Shown here piece after piece: positions 44,427 through 54,135 of a stretch of DNA of 64,000 nt (positions within the stretch are counted from its first letter, which is position 1; each line of letters starts with the position of its first letter). Location: contig CM043960.1 in assembly GCA_014529385.2 (NCBI GenBank), positions 118,738,043-118,802,042 on the forward strand, in the 5' to 3' direction. The notes beneath the pieces are model-generated. The model saw only the letters and a program-made list of their open reading frames with translations, ran no database searches and was not told the DNA's origin. The position numbers were made by a program, and so were the translations under genes. The stretch is from Adiantum capillus-veneris. Lineage: Eukaryota; Streptophyta; Polypodiopsida; Polypodiales; Pteridaceae.

Positions 44427-45539
44427 TTATTCATGGAGCTCCTCTTGGCGTTGCTCCTTCATGTCAAAGACAACCTTCTTATGATTGTCATTCCTGCAAA
44501 TTAATTTCCCACTCTCCCAATCCTGCAAAGCTCGCATTTTCATTAGCCATGGTCTTCCTAGGATAAATGGATAACCACTTCCCTTGGTCGACATAACATA
44601 AAAATCCACCGCTTTCTTAATGCCAAAGGCCTCTACCGAGACATTTTTACAAATGCCTACACACCTAGCCTTGCTATTTTTTGCCATCTTGACTTTGATT
44701 TCAGGTGTCTCCTGGATGTGCATACCTAGTCTTTGCATGAGTCCCTCTGTCATGATGAAAATTTGTGCACCCCCATCCACTAGACCTTTCCTAACCAATC
44801 TTCCTTTGATGTAACAGTCTAGCACCGGTGTAATGTCCTCATTCATTTCAGCTTGTGCAATTTTTACAACAGGCACACTCTCTTTTACCTTTCTCCTAGT
44901 GCTAACTGCCCTTGTTAAATCCCTCCTAACTTGTGGACATAATGCAAGAAATTGAGGCCATGAAATATCAGGACCCTTACCTCTCATGTCTTCCAACAAG
45001 TTGTACGGAGCCATACCATGTCCAAGAGGGAAGTCTTGGAGGTTGATATGACGTCGAGTCCTCTTGGTTTCCTTGGTTTCCTTTGCCTTCTTGCCTTGTC
45101 CATGGTCACTCTGTGATGTGACTCCTTCTTTCTCTTTACCTTTTCCTCGGCCACGCTTAATTCCATTGGCTTCCATGTCAACCTCATTTGAATTTGTCAC
45201 CTCTACCACATGCACATTTGGATCTGGCAAAGGTGGAACTCCTTCTACCCCTTGTGGAGGTGGTCTTGGTCCATTTGGCCTTTGTAGAAGCCTTGGTTGT
45301 TGACCAGCTCCTTCTCCTGCATTCATCACTGGGTAATTCAAGTTAGGTTTCCCTGGCTCTCCACGGGGCCAAGGACAATTATACATCCCATGTCCAGACT
45401 CTCCGCAATTCCAACATTGCAAGACTCTCCTAGTTCGTGGCTCTCTCTCTTCTGACTTCTTTGCTTGTCCCTTTGGACCTACAGCTTGTGCAAGGTGAAT
45501 TGACAGGCTGCTTAAAGATTCATTTAACTTCTCAATCAC
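44427..45539 (-). CDS. Element B nucleocapsid zinc knuckle and protease
   Basis: A 370-residue frame. The CCHC knuckle is 'CWNCGESGHGMYNCPWP' (residues about 42-58). A Pro/Arg/Lys-rich linker follows. The retropepsin appears as 'LVRKGLVDGGAQIFIMTEGL' (D-G-G-A in place of D-T/S-G-A) and ends 'SGYPFILGRPWLMKM'. The frame is the same as that of the upstream gag ORF and is separated from it only by a TAG at 45651-45653. The first listed codon is GTG inside a longer open stretch, so no start is implied. Confidence 0.88.
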   Translation of the reverse strand: MIEKLNESLSSLSIHLAQAVGPKGQAKKSEEREPRTRRVLQCWNCGESGHGMYNCPWPRGEPGKPNLNYPVMNAGEGAGQQPRLLQRPNGPRPPPQGVEGVPPLPDPNVHVVEVTNSNEVDMEANGIKRGRGKGKEKEGVTSQSDHGQGKKAKETKETKRTRRHINLQDFPLGHGMAPYNLLEDMRGKGPDISWPQFLALCPQVRRDLTRAVSTRRKVKESVPVVKIAQAEMNEDITPVLDCYIKGRLVRKGLVDGGAQIFIMTEGLMQRLGMHIQETPEIKVKMAKNSKARCVGICKNVSVEAFGIKKAVDFYVMSTKGSGYPFILGRPWLMKMRALQDWESGKLICRNDNHKKVVFDMKEQRQEELHE

Positions 45540-45650
45540 TTCAGCCGTTACCTCAGTAAGCTCCCTAGATGTTGATGCTTGTGACTTACCTTTGGGTCTA
45601 AGACCTTCTATTGGAACCTCTCCCCTTAAGCACTTGAGTTTCCTATACTT

Positions 45651-46151
45651 CTAAGCAGCCCTAGTTTCCGCTGCATCAAAAGTAGCAGGTGCACCCGCCT
45701 CAACTTTTACCTTAAGGTCAGGAAAGAGTCCGGCTATGAACCTCTCCTTCTTTAAAAATTCTGCACCATCACCAGGGTTAGAAACATTTCGTATCCATAG
45801 AGCCCAAAGACGTAGAAACTCTTGCTTGTACAAGTAGTAGTCATCTAAGTCTTTTTGCTTATGAGAAACAATGTCTTGCCATAGTTTTTGAGTGTTTTGG
45901 GGATCAAAGAAGTATCTCTTAAAACGATTCAAAACTTCTGTGTGATTCTCCTTAACTTCCTCAGGCAAAGAGTCAAACCAAGTACTAGCATCTTTCCTAA
46001 GGACCACCTCAAACATTTCTACACGTTCTTGATCGGTTACTATCCTCTTGATACGGCAAGACATCTTGAAATTTGCTAAAAATAATTCTGCATCCTCTCC
46101 AGGCTCTCCAAAGAAAAGAGGATATCCAGACATTTGGCGTTGGCTCTCCAT
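45651..46151 (-). CDS. Element B gag (capsid)
   Basis: A 166-residue frame starting ATG: 'SGYPLFFGEPGEDAELFLANFKMSC', 'LRKDASTWFDSLPEEVKENHTEVLNRFKRYF', 'KQKDLDDYYLYKQEFLRLW' and 'RFIAGLFPDLK'. This is the conserved layout of plant gypsy gag. It ends at a single TAG, after which the frame stays open into the zinc knuckle. Gag directly follows the four extra ORFs. Confidence 0.9.
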   Translation of the reverse strand: MESQRQMSGYPLFFGEPGEDAELFLANFKMSCRIKRIVTDQERVEMFEVVLRKDASTWFDSLPEEVKENHTEVLNRFKRYFFDPQNTQKLWQDIVSHKQKDLDDYYLYKQEFLRLWALWIRNVSNPGDGAEFLKKERFIAGLFPDLKVKVEAGAPATFDAAETRAA

Positions 46152-46200
46152 TATTATGAAAGATTACAACACGAGTTACAATAAGGGATACAATAGAGAT

Positions 46201-46659
46201 TTAGAACCACTCGCCTGCAAATGAAGAAGTAAGAAAATACCACTCTAGGTTTTCTTCTTCAGCTATCCAAGCTTCAATAAGGTCTCGATTTGTTTGATCA
46301 AAACAAAAAGGTAGACTATTGATGAGCTCTAAGAAGGGTTGAAATTCTTCAAAGCTAAGGCGATAAACAGAAATCTCTAGAACTTCATTTTCTGGATCCA
46401 AAAGAGCAACCACGTCCCAAGTGATAAATTGCACTTGCTCTACAATTCCCAACGCACAAGCGGTTTGTATAAAAACTAGATCTTCATTCTCGTTGAAGGC
46501 TGTGAGAAAGTAGCAATTGACTAGGAGCTCCTTTCCTTCGAGTTCCACACAGTCGGAGTGAGGCAACCTTCTCACAATTTCATAAAGAACATCCTCATCA
46601 AGTCCAATCAAGTTTGCAAGATTTAAAGACTCCACTTGTGCTACAAAATTCCTGGACAA
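46201..46659 (-). CDS. Element B extra ORF F2, F-box-like, paralogue of F1
   Basis: A 152-residue frame with no internal Met, opening on TTG. A TTATTGTCCAG|G acceptor-like sequence lies at its 5' edge, so it may be an exon. The N-terminus reads 'LANLIGLDEDVLYEIVRRLPHSDCVEL', similar in pattern to an F-box start (L-P-x-E-L/V...I/V...RLP). The rest ('EDLVFIQTACALGIVEQVQF', 'YRLSFEEFQPFLELINSLPF', 'DLIEAWIAEEENLE') aligns with F1. Function is unknown. An F-box role would mean binding an SKP1-type adaptor, which is inference. Confidence 0.55.
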   Translation of the reverse strand: MSRNFVAQVESLNLANLIGLDEDVLYEIVRRLPHSDCVELEGKELLVNCYFLTAFNENEDLVFIQTACALGIVEQVQFITWDVVALLDPENEVLEISVYRLSFEEFQPFLELINSLPFCFDQTNRDLIEAWIAEEENLEWYFLTSSFAGEWF

Positions 46660-46705
46660 TAACTCCTTAGGATTATGGTTAAATCATTCAAAAGCATAAA
46701 GAGAT

Positions 46706-47260
46706 TTACAATGTCTCTATGAACAAAGTGTCATAGAAAGTAGAGAAGGATGAGAATTTATACAAATTTGCAATCTTCTCTATGCTCTCTTTATTAAGAC
46801 AAGCTCTGAATAGCTCCCTATCTCCTTTGTTGAAAGCGAAAGGAAGACTATTAATAAGACGCAAATGAGGGAAAAATTCACCAAATGTGAGTCTATGAAG
46901 CATGAACTCTGGCCGCAAGTTTCCTGAAGAGTCTTCCTCAATGGTGAAATGCACTCGCCAAACACCAAATTTCACTCTATTTACCAATCTTAGGGCACAC
47001 ACTAGTTGGATGAATGCGCGGTCTTCCTTGGTGCCCAACAACAAGAGGAAAATGGAATCCACGCATAGGACCTTCCGTCTTAACTTCACCACCCTCTTGT
47101 TATGAGGGAGACGCCTTACTACTTGCTCCTGCAACTCAATTGGTAATAGAGCTAGATCTCTAAGGATTGAACTTTCACTACACACACATTCCCAGTTAGA
47201 ACAAATGATCGTTTTTTTGTTTCTTGTAACAACTTGGACAAAGAAAAAACAAACATACAC
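46706..47260 (-). CDS. Element B extra ORF F1, F-box-like
   Basis: A 184-residue frame opening on GTG, with no ATG before the conserved part. The core 'RDLALLPIELQEQVVRRLPH' fits the F-box consensus beginning L-P-x-E-L. Then come 'KEDRAFIQLVCALRLVNRVKF', 'HRLTFGEFFPHLRLINSLPF' and 'NKGDRELFRACLNKESIEK', which align block by block with F2 (shared RLPH, the ED..FIQ.(V/A)CAL block, (H/Y)RL(T/S)F.EF.P.L.LINSLPF.F). A pyrimidine-rich 'TTTTTTCTTTGTCCAAG' at the 5' edge could be a splice acceptor. It lies upstream of gag, the place of ORF1 in Ogre elements. Confidence 0.6.
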   Translation of the reverse strand: MYVCFFFVQVVTRNKKTIICSNWECVCSESSILRDLALLPIELQEQVVRRLPHNKRVVKLRRKVLCVDSIFLLLLGTKEDRAFIQLVCALRLVNRVKFGVWRVHFTIEEDSSGNLRPEFMLHRLTFGEFFPHLRLINSLPFAFNKGDRELFRACLNKESIEKIANLYKFSSFSTFYDTLFIETL

Positions 47261-47286
47261 ACTATTTTGCCGGGCTGCACTTCATT

Positions 47287-47505
47287 TTAAAATAAAATGA
47301 ACACATGTACATCAAAAGAAGTGTGGTAGTTGATGAGAGGTAGAATGACAGGGTTTGGTGATGCAAGAATTTCTCCTGCTCTTTGGGCACCAAACATGAA
47401 CACCATTCGTTGTTGAAAATGGAGCTTTCTACTAATTGCAACGTTTATTCTAATGTGTGGAGTAAAATGAAAGGGAAAAACCTCTATTCTTGGGCCATTA
47501 TCCAT
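47287..47505 (-). CDS. Element B extra small ORF S2, paralogue of S1
   Basis: A 72-residue ORF from a true ATG. It shares with S1 the pattern I.V...KL.FQ...R...G..R..EI.AS.NP.ILPLI.Y..S.DV.(I/V)F.LF to the very last residues. There is no signal peptide, but the C-terminus is hydrophobic. Function is unknown. It ends about 26 nt before the F1 frame opens, so the four ORFs are packed tightly. Confidence 0.5.
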   Translation of the reverse strand: MDNGPRIEVFPFHFTPHIRINVAISRKLHFQQRMVFMFGAQRAGEILASPNPVILPLINYHTSFDVHVFILF

Positions 47506-47526
47506 GGCCTATGCATGTCCTAATGC

Positions 47527-47739
47527 TTAAAACAAAACAAAAATATAGACGTCCAAACTAAGGTCGTACCTAATGAGAGGCAAAATAAAAGGATTTACTG
47601 AAGCGTTTATCTCGGCCAACCTAAAAGGACCTAAAATTCTACGAATGACATGTTGAAATTGCAACTTAGTACTAACAATTATGTGTACCTTTTGCCTTGC
47701 AATGGGAATGAAGGGATCATACAAATCTTCGTGATTCAT
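47527..47739 (-). CDS. Element B extra small ORF S1
   Basis: A 70-residue ORF from ATG, the first ORF after the 5' LTR and PBS of element B. It ends '...ILPLIRYDLSLDVYIFVLF', nearly the same end as S2 ('ILPLINYHTSFDVHVFILF'), with similar spacing throughout, so S1 and S2 are tandem duplicates. No known family is recognised. It could be the first exon of a spliced ORF1. Confidence 0.5.
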   Translation of the reverse strand: MNHEDLYDPFIPIARQKVHIIVSTKLQFQHVIRRILGPFRLAEINASVNPFILPLIRYDLSLDVYIFVLF

Positions 47740-47789
47740 GCAAACTACTTGACTATGCTAAAGGTTGATTCTACACAAAAATACACAAG

Positions 47790-47812
47790 CCGTCCTCAGT
47801 GGGGGCACCAAT
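47790..47812 (-). other. Element B primer-binding site
   Basis: On the element strand, immediately inside the 5' LTR, the sequence reads TTGGTGCCCCCACTGAGGA. TGG at the start fits pairing with a tRNA CCA end. I cannot name the tRNA from memory with confidence. Confidence 0.55.
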
Positions 47813-47813
47813 T

Positions 47814-48072
47814 TGAGGCGGTCCGGGGCGGGCAACAAGAAGAGAAACCTCTAGACACCCTTCAAGGCTCCCGTGCTGCTCAATGGGGCTGGGGCACAAC
47901 ACAACACAAACCAAAATAACAAACCCACAGCCAAATCCCAACTACATGAGGGGCACCACCTAGTTTAAGAGCGAACTAGGACGCAAAAGAGGAGAATCGT
48001 TAGAGCAACCCACAAACAAGCAATGAATTTACACTAACCCTAACACCAATGGAACACTCTCACACACTAAAA

Positions 48073-48152
<80 letters not shown>

Positions 48153-50529
48153 TGCTCGGGCTGCTTTGAAACGTATCGGCAATGATCAAGCAAACACAAC
48201 TATATATTTAAGAAAGAGAGAGAAAGGGGGAGGGGGTGCTTGTTGCATTAATACCTTCTTACAAATCTGTCATGACAAATCAAAGTGAGATTAGTATTTG
48301 TTCAACATAGCTTGCGTAAATTTCACCACAACACATCACAAAAAAAACCACCCCAATCACTGTCTTAAAGCCAGGGGAGTCCTCTCCACCCTGTCGCCCT
48401 CTTACAGTATGTGGGATTTATGGCTAGGTTGATGACAACACCAGAGACAAGCTATCAAGAACTTAACAAAAAACACTAAGACACTTACGCATCATTGTTG
48501 TCCATTACTTCACGTTGGAAGGGAGACAAAGTATCCAAGCTTAGTCCAAATCCACCCTCCTTGATTCAGCAAATGTTGGGCTTACACTAGTAGAAGAAAT
48601 GATAGATTTCCTACTCTCAATTGAATGATCACTCTCTCTCTTACAATGGCATAGAGTTCCCTTGCTAATACCCTATTACAACACATGCACATGCATAAGA
48701 CAATGAGCTTCCACTCAAGAGCTCCTTCTAGAGACGTTGAGCTTGGCTTCTCAAGCTATAGCATAGTGCTCTTGCTTATGGCTCCCCCTTTTGTGCTAGC
48801 TACACCCTCCTTTTATAGCAATTTTGAAGGCTAGGGTTACTCCTCTAACCATGGTTGAGTTAGATTTTCAGCAATTTATCTAATTTCTTTTGCTTGGAAT
48901 TATCAAGAAGTTGGTGGGGAAAGAGAGAGGAGAGAAATGGAGGTGATAGGACTTTTCATAGGGGGTTAGTGTTAGTAGAGTTAGTATTAATTTACAAATG
49001 GAATTGGATATTTACAATGGGAGTATCCATGTACGATACAAATAAGGAAGAAAAAATCTTAAGAGGTAAGAAAAGGTGGATTTCTTACAAGGTTGATGCT
49101 CCAAGTGTCTTGAGTAGGGCCAATTTTGACGCTTGTTGACGGTCCACTAGCTTTGACGGTACATTTTTTCTCCACTCTTGACCTTCCTTGAGAGACAAGG
49201 TAATTGAAGCTGAGTAATCAACCACCATGATGCTGTCTTTTAAGAGAAGAGGCTGAATTTTGTGGTTTTTTGATAGATATGGGTAATTTGGAGGAGGAAA
49301 AATGAGACTAGGTGGTCAATTTTGGAATGGAATTGTGTGTGGGAGGTATGAGTTCACCATGGTTTCTCTTATTCTTCAAGGTTGAAGAGAAGGTGAGTAG
49401 TGTGCAGAGAGGAGTGGTGAGAGAGATGGGGATGATGAGTGGAGAAGTGTGTGTGAAAGAGGAAAATGATAAAGTGGAAGAGAGAGTGTGGCTGCATAGC
49501 ATGGAAAAACTAGGGTCCACTAAAAAAAATCATAGCTCACAGCTCGTAGCTCAAAAAAATATAAAAAAATTTGAGGCAAAAGTTCAGCCCACGAGCTACA
49601 ACTTTTGTTTGTATCACCTTTTCAAATTCGGAGAGCAAGTGAACTTTAAAAATTCAGCAAAACCGACCGTTTTTTTCCACTGCAAAGGTCCTTGTGGGGT
49701 CCTTCTTTGGATGATTCTTTTGAATACCTCCAAGAGTGAGCCCTCCATAGTGCATGTATGCATGCCACCTACCCTTGACCTTATTTGGTAGGTCTATAAT
49801 TGAAGATATTGTTGAGATTAAGATATAAGTGAATAGTACAACTAAGAAAATCAAATATTGAGGGGTCTAAAAAATATGTACATGTCAAATATAAATAATA
49901 TAAGTGGAAATAATATAAAGGGGTCAAAAGAAATCTCTCTCATTATGAGGCTACCGTAAAAAGATAAATATTTTTGGTGTTCTAATTTTTTAGAAAAAAA
50001 CAAAATAGATGTAGGAAGGGAAAAATCAAAATAGTGAAAAAATATATACATAAATAAAACTAGTTTTTTTGGATTTTTGTTGGGGTGGAGTTACACCAAA
50101 TATAAGAGAAGCTTACATGAAAATATTTCTATATGGAATAAAGAGTATGAAAAATGGTAAGAAAAAATTGTGGTAATGGTGAGGCAATGTACAGAGCATA
50201 AATAACACACACCTAGGTAGAAATATTTAAATAAATACCAAAATAATTATGAAAAAATCTTTTATTTAGGCCCTATATATAAAGAAATATTTACATACGC
50301 ATGGGCCATAATATACTTATATATATTTTTTTTTAAATTTTTTTTTTTTGTCTCAACTAGCCCAATGACTAGCTAATTGAGGGTTTTTTAAGAAGATATG
50401 GGAAAAGTCCCGTGACTCACGCACGCCTATGTACAGTGAAATGGTAGGGATAGCCACAGTGTTTGGGTGATTTTGGTAGGGTGAGGTAACTCACTGTGGT
50501 AATTACAAAGAGCCGAAAAACGGCTATCA
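47814..50529 (-). repeat. Element B 5' LTR
   Basis: Partner of 38101-40841, with the same TG...CA ends. Only scattered single-base changes are visible apart from the GA-tract length. A TATA box (TATAAAAGG on the element strand) lies at about 48810-48817, some 1.7 kb into the LTR, leaving about 1 kb of R/U5 that includes the (GA/CT)n tract in any transcript. Confidence 0.93.
48810..48817 (-). promoter_or_regulatory. TATA box of the element B 5' LTR
   Basis: The element strand reads GCTATAAAAGGAGGG. The identical sequence occurs in the 3' LTR near 39123-39130. It is the best TATA match in the LTR and lies in AT-poor local context, which adds weight. Confidence 0.5.
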
Positions 50530-51296
50530 CCAGTTGGACCCCGATTGAATCAAGACTGCCAAAGCGACATACCTATCAAAGGAACATCTTGAAGAGCATA
50601 ACACCACAGTGTTCACAGGAATATTCAAGAGCAAAGAAGGTCATCAGGTAGAACTGCAACTTCTACCAAAAGAAGTATATGATGTCGCTACCAAGCTCGA
50701 GACCAAAGAAGCCAACAAAAGGCTTGGACTCAAAAATTTTATGAGCAAGAGCCATGTGGAGTGGGCTTCCTAAAAGCTTATGAGCTCTTGTCCACGATCA
50801 AAGAAGATGGAACCGCTCAAATATCTAACCAGCAAGGGAACAAATTTGAAGTAGTGAAGAGATAGTGGTAGAAGCAATCAAACTGCCAACAAAGGGAATG
50901 ACCATGAGGGCACGAGATAGAAAGACGATAGGAACTTTCACCAAGGAAATCGTCGCTGCCACATTTGCCGACGTTATCCAAAAACAGGTGGAAGAGCCCA
51001 CAAGAATGTACCACCAACACTTCCACTTTCTCGCCAAGAGGAGGTATACGACACCCAATCATGCGGTTGCCACAACCTTTACACAAGTTCTCAAATCAAC
51101 AACCAGGAAACCGATTGACCATGCACAATATGTTTTGTCCACATTGAAGGGGACAAAGAAAGAGGGAAAAATAACATACTTGGGTGCACCAGAGGTCCTA
51201 ACCAGGATTGCCTACCATGCTATTGACATGGCTCACAACTTGCTGCCTGCCCCAGATCAGAACACTTGGACAATGTTAGCACAACCTTCCTCTTGA
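50530..51296 (+). CDS. Element A 3' ORF, first part after the B insertion
   Basis: A frame from the B edge to about 50772 reads 'SKEHLEEHNTTVFTGIFKSK' and 'LLPKEVYDVATKLETKEANK'. After a stop and shift, 50865-51296 reads 'IKLPTKGMTMRARDRKTIG' and 'FADVIQKQVEEPTRMYHQHF', then 'VLTRIAYHAIDMAHNLLPAP'. The composition is globular. No catalytic motif or known domain is recognised. It is in the same orientation as A and lies between the 3' array and the 3' LTR. Confidence 0.5.
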
Positions 51297-51414
51297 GCTA
51301 CAAGATCTTCCAAGAGAACATACAAGTCTGATGAAGAGTCTGTTAAGAGCTCACCAGAACAGCATAGTAGTGGAAGCAATTGCATAAGGAGCAGAACAAC
51401 ATGATCAAGGTGAT

Positions 51415-51738
51415 ATGTCTCCACGACCTTCTTCACCTGTTTCAAAACAACATGATCACCCCATGCCGAGCCCAACACCATCACCAACAGATAAAGCCAA
51501 AGAACCTGAGCCTAGGAAGGAGACAGAGCCTGAACAAAGAGAAGTAGCTAAATCTGCACAACAGGCAGCTACTACACAAGAGCAACACAAAGAGCAAGAA
51601 CCAAAGCTAGAAAGGGCAGCGAGTCCGGCACCACAGGACAACACAAATTTTGAGCACACAAAAGAACAAGTCCAAGGAAACACCTTCTACCTCAACACAA
51701 CAAGAAAAGGCAGAGGCATCCACAAAGCCTCAGGATGA
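51415..51738 (+). CDS. Element A 3' ORF, Pro/Glu/Lys-rich linker
   Basis: 107 residues dominated by Pro, Ser, Glu, Lys and Gln ('MPSPTPSPTDKAKEPEPRKE'), typical of a disordered linker. It sits between the globular first part and the coiled-coil part of the same 3' ORF region. Confidence 0.45.
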   Translation: MSPRPSSPVSKQHDHPMPSPTPSPTDKAKEPEPRKETEPEQREVAKSAQQAATTQEQHKEQEPKLERAASPAPQDNTNFEHTKEQVQGNTFYLNTTRKGRGIHKASG

Positions 51739-51872
51739 CAAAGCAGAAGAAAACCAGCCACAGTCTTAAGGGCAACAACAAACAGCGTCCATGACGCAAC
51801 CAAAAGATACACGAGACTGCAAAAACATCAAGGCAACTAGCACAAAATGAAGGTTGGCAATCAAACAATGAA

Positions 51873-52232
51873 GTGATCCTGCAATTCAACAAGTATGCCA
51901 AGCAAATGCAGGATATGATGGAAAGACTCCGAACAGACGCACTTAGCCGTAGCACAAAGGCCAAAGAATTAGAGATGGTGATTGATGCACTCCAAGGGGA
52001 GTTAGATGAAATAATTAATGTTATCACTGATCTACAAAGGCAAGTACAGGAATTGAAAGCTGAAGCTGAACAACATCATCTAGCAAGGGATAAGCAACAA
52101 AAAGAGATGGAAGAGCTCGGTGATCTGCTTACCAAGTTGTTGGATGCTTGCAAAGCAAAAGATGAACAACTGACAGAAGTTACCAACGAACTTCTAACAA
52201 CAATACTATTAGTTCAAAAAATGCAAGTATAG
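51873..52232 (+). CDS. Element A 3' ORF, coiled-coil part
   Basis: 119 residues with clear heptad spacing of Leu/Met/Ile over most of the length ('LEMVIDALQGELDEIINVIT', 'LQRQVQELKAEAEQHHLARD', 'MEELGDLLTKLLDACKAKDE'), predicting a long coiled coil. It opens on GTG, so the start is arbitrary. Such segments usually mediate self-association. Confidence 0.5.
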   Translation: MILQFNKYAKQMQDMMERLRTDALSRSTKAKELEMVIDALQGELDEIINVITDLQRQVQELKAEAEQHHLARDKQQKEMEELGDLLTKLLDACKAKDEQLTEVTNELLTTILLVQKMQV

Positions 52233-52365
52233 TTAGATTTAGGGAATGCCTCCCTACAATAATCAGAGCAGAGAATAAATGATTAGGCAATTTTCTTGCA
52301 GCAAATAAGAGAAAATCCCGCAGTATCAACGTTACACAACTCACTCCCAATCAAATCAATGCACA

Positions 52366-53190
52366 ATGGCACCAACAATCCTACCCTATCCTTTGATAAA
52401 GTTGGAGTTGCTCCAAGTCAAAGAAAGGCTTCACAAAGACATGCAAGTCGAGGGTGCAAATCAAGTGGAGGCTGAGCTGGTTGAACAAGAATCCAAGGTA
52501 TTTGATTCTGTTCACAAGAGTAGCTACGACCCTACAGAAGGATTCCACTTTCTGTCTTGTACCAAGAGTAAGGACCTGGCAAGCACATGAGTCATTAACA
52601 AAGAAGCGGCCAACTTGGCTGAACTACCCCAGATTGCTTGCTCCAAAAAAGGGACTGCTGACAGAAGAGTACATGGTGAAAATCCTAACGGGCGCCATGT
52701 CCTTCTTCAAAAGTCTATTGGATCTCTCATGTGCAATGCTAAATAAAATCTACCCAATTATGCTCACCTGCATCGAAGTTTTCCATGAGCCAAAGAAAGC
52801 AGGCGCCCCTTGGATGTCATTCCTCAAGGGTAATAAAGGTTTATGCATGATCTCAGTGGCCAACCTTCCAAAGAAGTCCTCTATGGCTTCTATGCTAGAT
52901 GTATGTTCTTACCTTCTCACAATATGCTGGCGTTTGAGGAAGAGTTCTACACAGGATTATTCACTTGGCGAACGAAAATATTTGGGCCAGTGATCAACAA
53001 CCTGACATCAAGATTTGTCGGCTACTTAGCAGTGGAGCTAAAAAACAGAGTCACTATGTAGTTCTTGCAGGTGCCAGATAAAGAGAGGAAGATCAGGTAC
53101 CAAAAGGCACTAAATGCGCTTAAAGACCACCTTGCCAACCGTCAACCCAAAGACTACTTCATCCCATACAGCTGTGTCAAGGGATGACAC
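52366..53190 (+). CDS. Element A 3' ORF, C-terminal part
   Basis: Overlapping frames 52366-52590, 52454-52993 and 52843-53061 indicate indels in one former ORF. Readable pieces include 'LQVKERLHKDMQVEGANQVE', 'MVKILTGAMSFFKSLLDLSC' and 'MLAFEEEFYTGLFTWRTKIF'. The region ends with 'RYQKALNALKDHLANRQPKD' just before the polypurine tract. No domain is recognised. Confidence 0.4.
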
Positions 53191-53194
53191 ATGC

Positions 53195-53208
53195 GAGGAG
53201 GGGGGAAA
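53195..53208 (+). other. Element A polypurine tract
   Basis: GAGGAGGGGGGAAA is directly adjacent to the 3' LTR start, the expected position and composition for plus-strand priming. Confidence 0.85.
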
Positions 53209-54130
53209 TGCTAGCAGCAAGCTAACACGGATACCATTTTTTGGAGCTCTTATTTTAAAAGCACTTATTATTTTGATAAATCGGGAATATTGTAACTTGT
53301 TTTTTTTGGATAAACCTTGTAATTGATGAGCCGAGGCTACAAGCTTCCAGATTGTATCAACCTGTCATTACCTATCTTTAGTTAGAGCTCCCAAATTATT
53401 AGTTTTGACCACCAAAAACCTTGTCTAAGGGATAAAAGCCAATTTTTGTAAGTTATTATAGAGTTTTGGATAATGAAATACACAGCATGAGCTAACGGCG
53501 CTCACCTCTTTCCTTCTCGCGCTTCCTACTCCCTCCTCGATTGTCACATTGTAGTTGCGTTTGTTGCATTACAACTGTAGGTAAGAGCTCTACGCATTGG
53601 CGTAAACACATCACAGTATTTCGTAGATTTTGGCATCGCTGACCTGTGGCCTAATTTCATCATAAGTAGGAATTTACACTTCAAAATAAAAAACTAAGCA
53701 TAGGTGGGATATTGGGGCATCATTGCTAAGCATTTAGGTGCATTCTGGGTCGAAAACAACTAGGTCAAAAATCCACTATTGCTAATAATTGCAATTTTTC
53801 TCACTTGACCTAAAGTGGGATTTGAGACCATAAGCATGTGTGCTTAGGTCTTATTAAACATGTTCTAGAAGTTTCATCACATTTGGATGTCATTTGATGC
53901 TGTAACGAATGTGATTTGTTTGCCGTGAGCGATTGGCTTTTGGTGATTTCAGTCACTTGATTGTAGCTTGAGTTAGATTCGAGTTGTTTGTTGTTTTCCA
54001 AGAGATTGACAACCTCTTTAGCCTCTATGCACTAGTCAAGTCAGCTTAGTCCCATGGATTGACAATTTAATCGTGGTTCTTGCTAAATGTGTAATAAGAT
54101 GGGATAGTGAGGTTAGACACCCGTACCATG
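53209..54130 (+). repeat. Element A 3' LTR
   Basis: Begins TGCTAGCAGCAAGCTAACA, matches 20595-21518 throughout with scattered substitutions, and ends CCGTACCATG where the 5' copy ends CCGTCCCACA. The GTTGG duplication follows immediately. Confidence 0.9.
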
Positions 54131-54135
54131 GTTGG

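Noticed and set aside
50530..53190. Envelope protein in the 3' ORF of element A
   Set aside because: No signal peptide or transmembrane segment is visible. The coiled coil alone does not support an envelope role.
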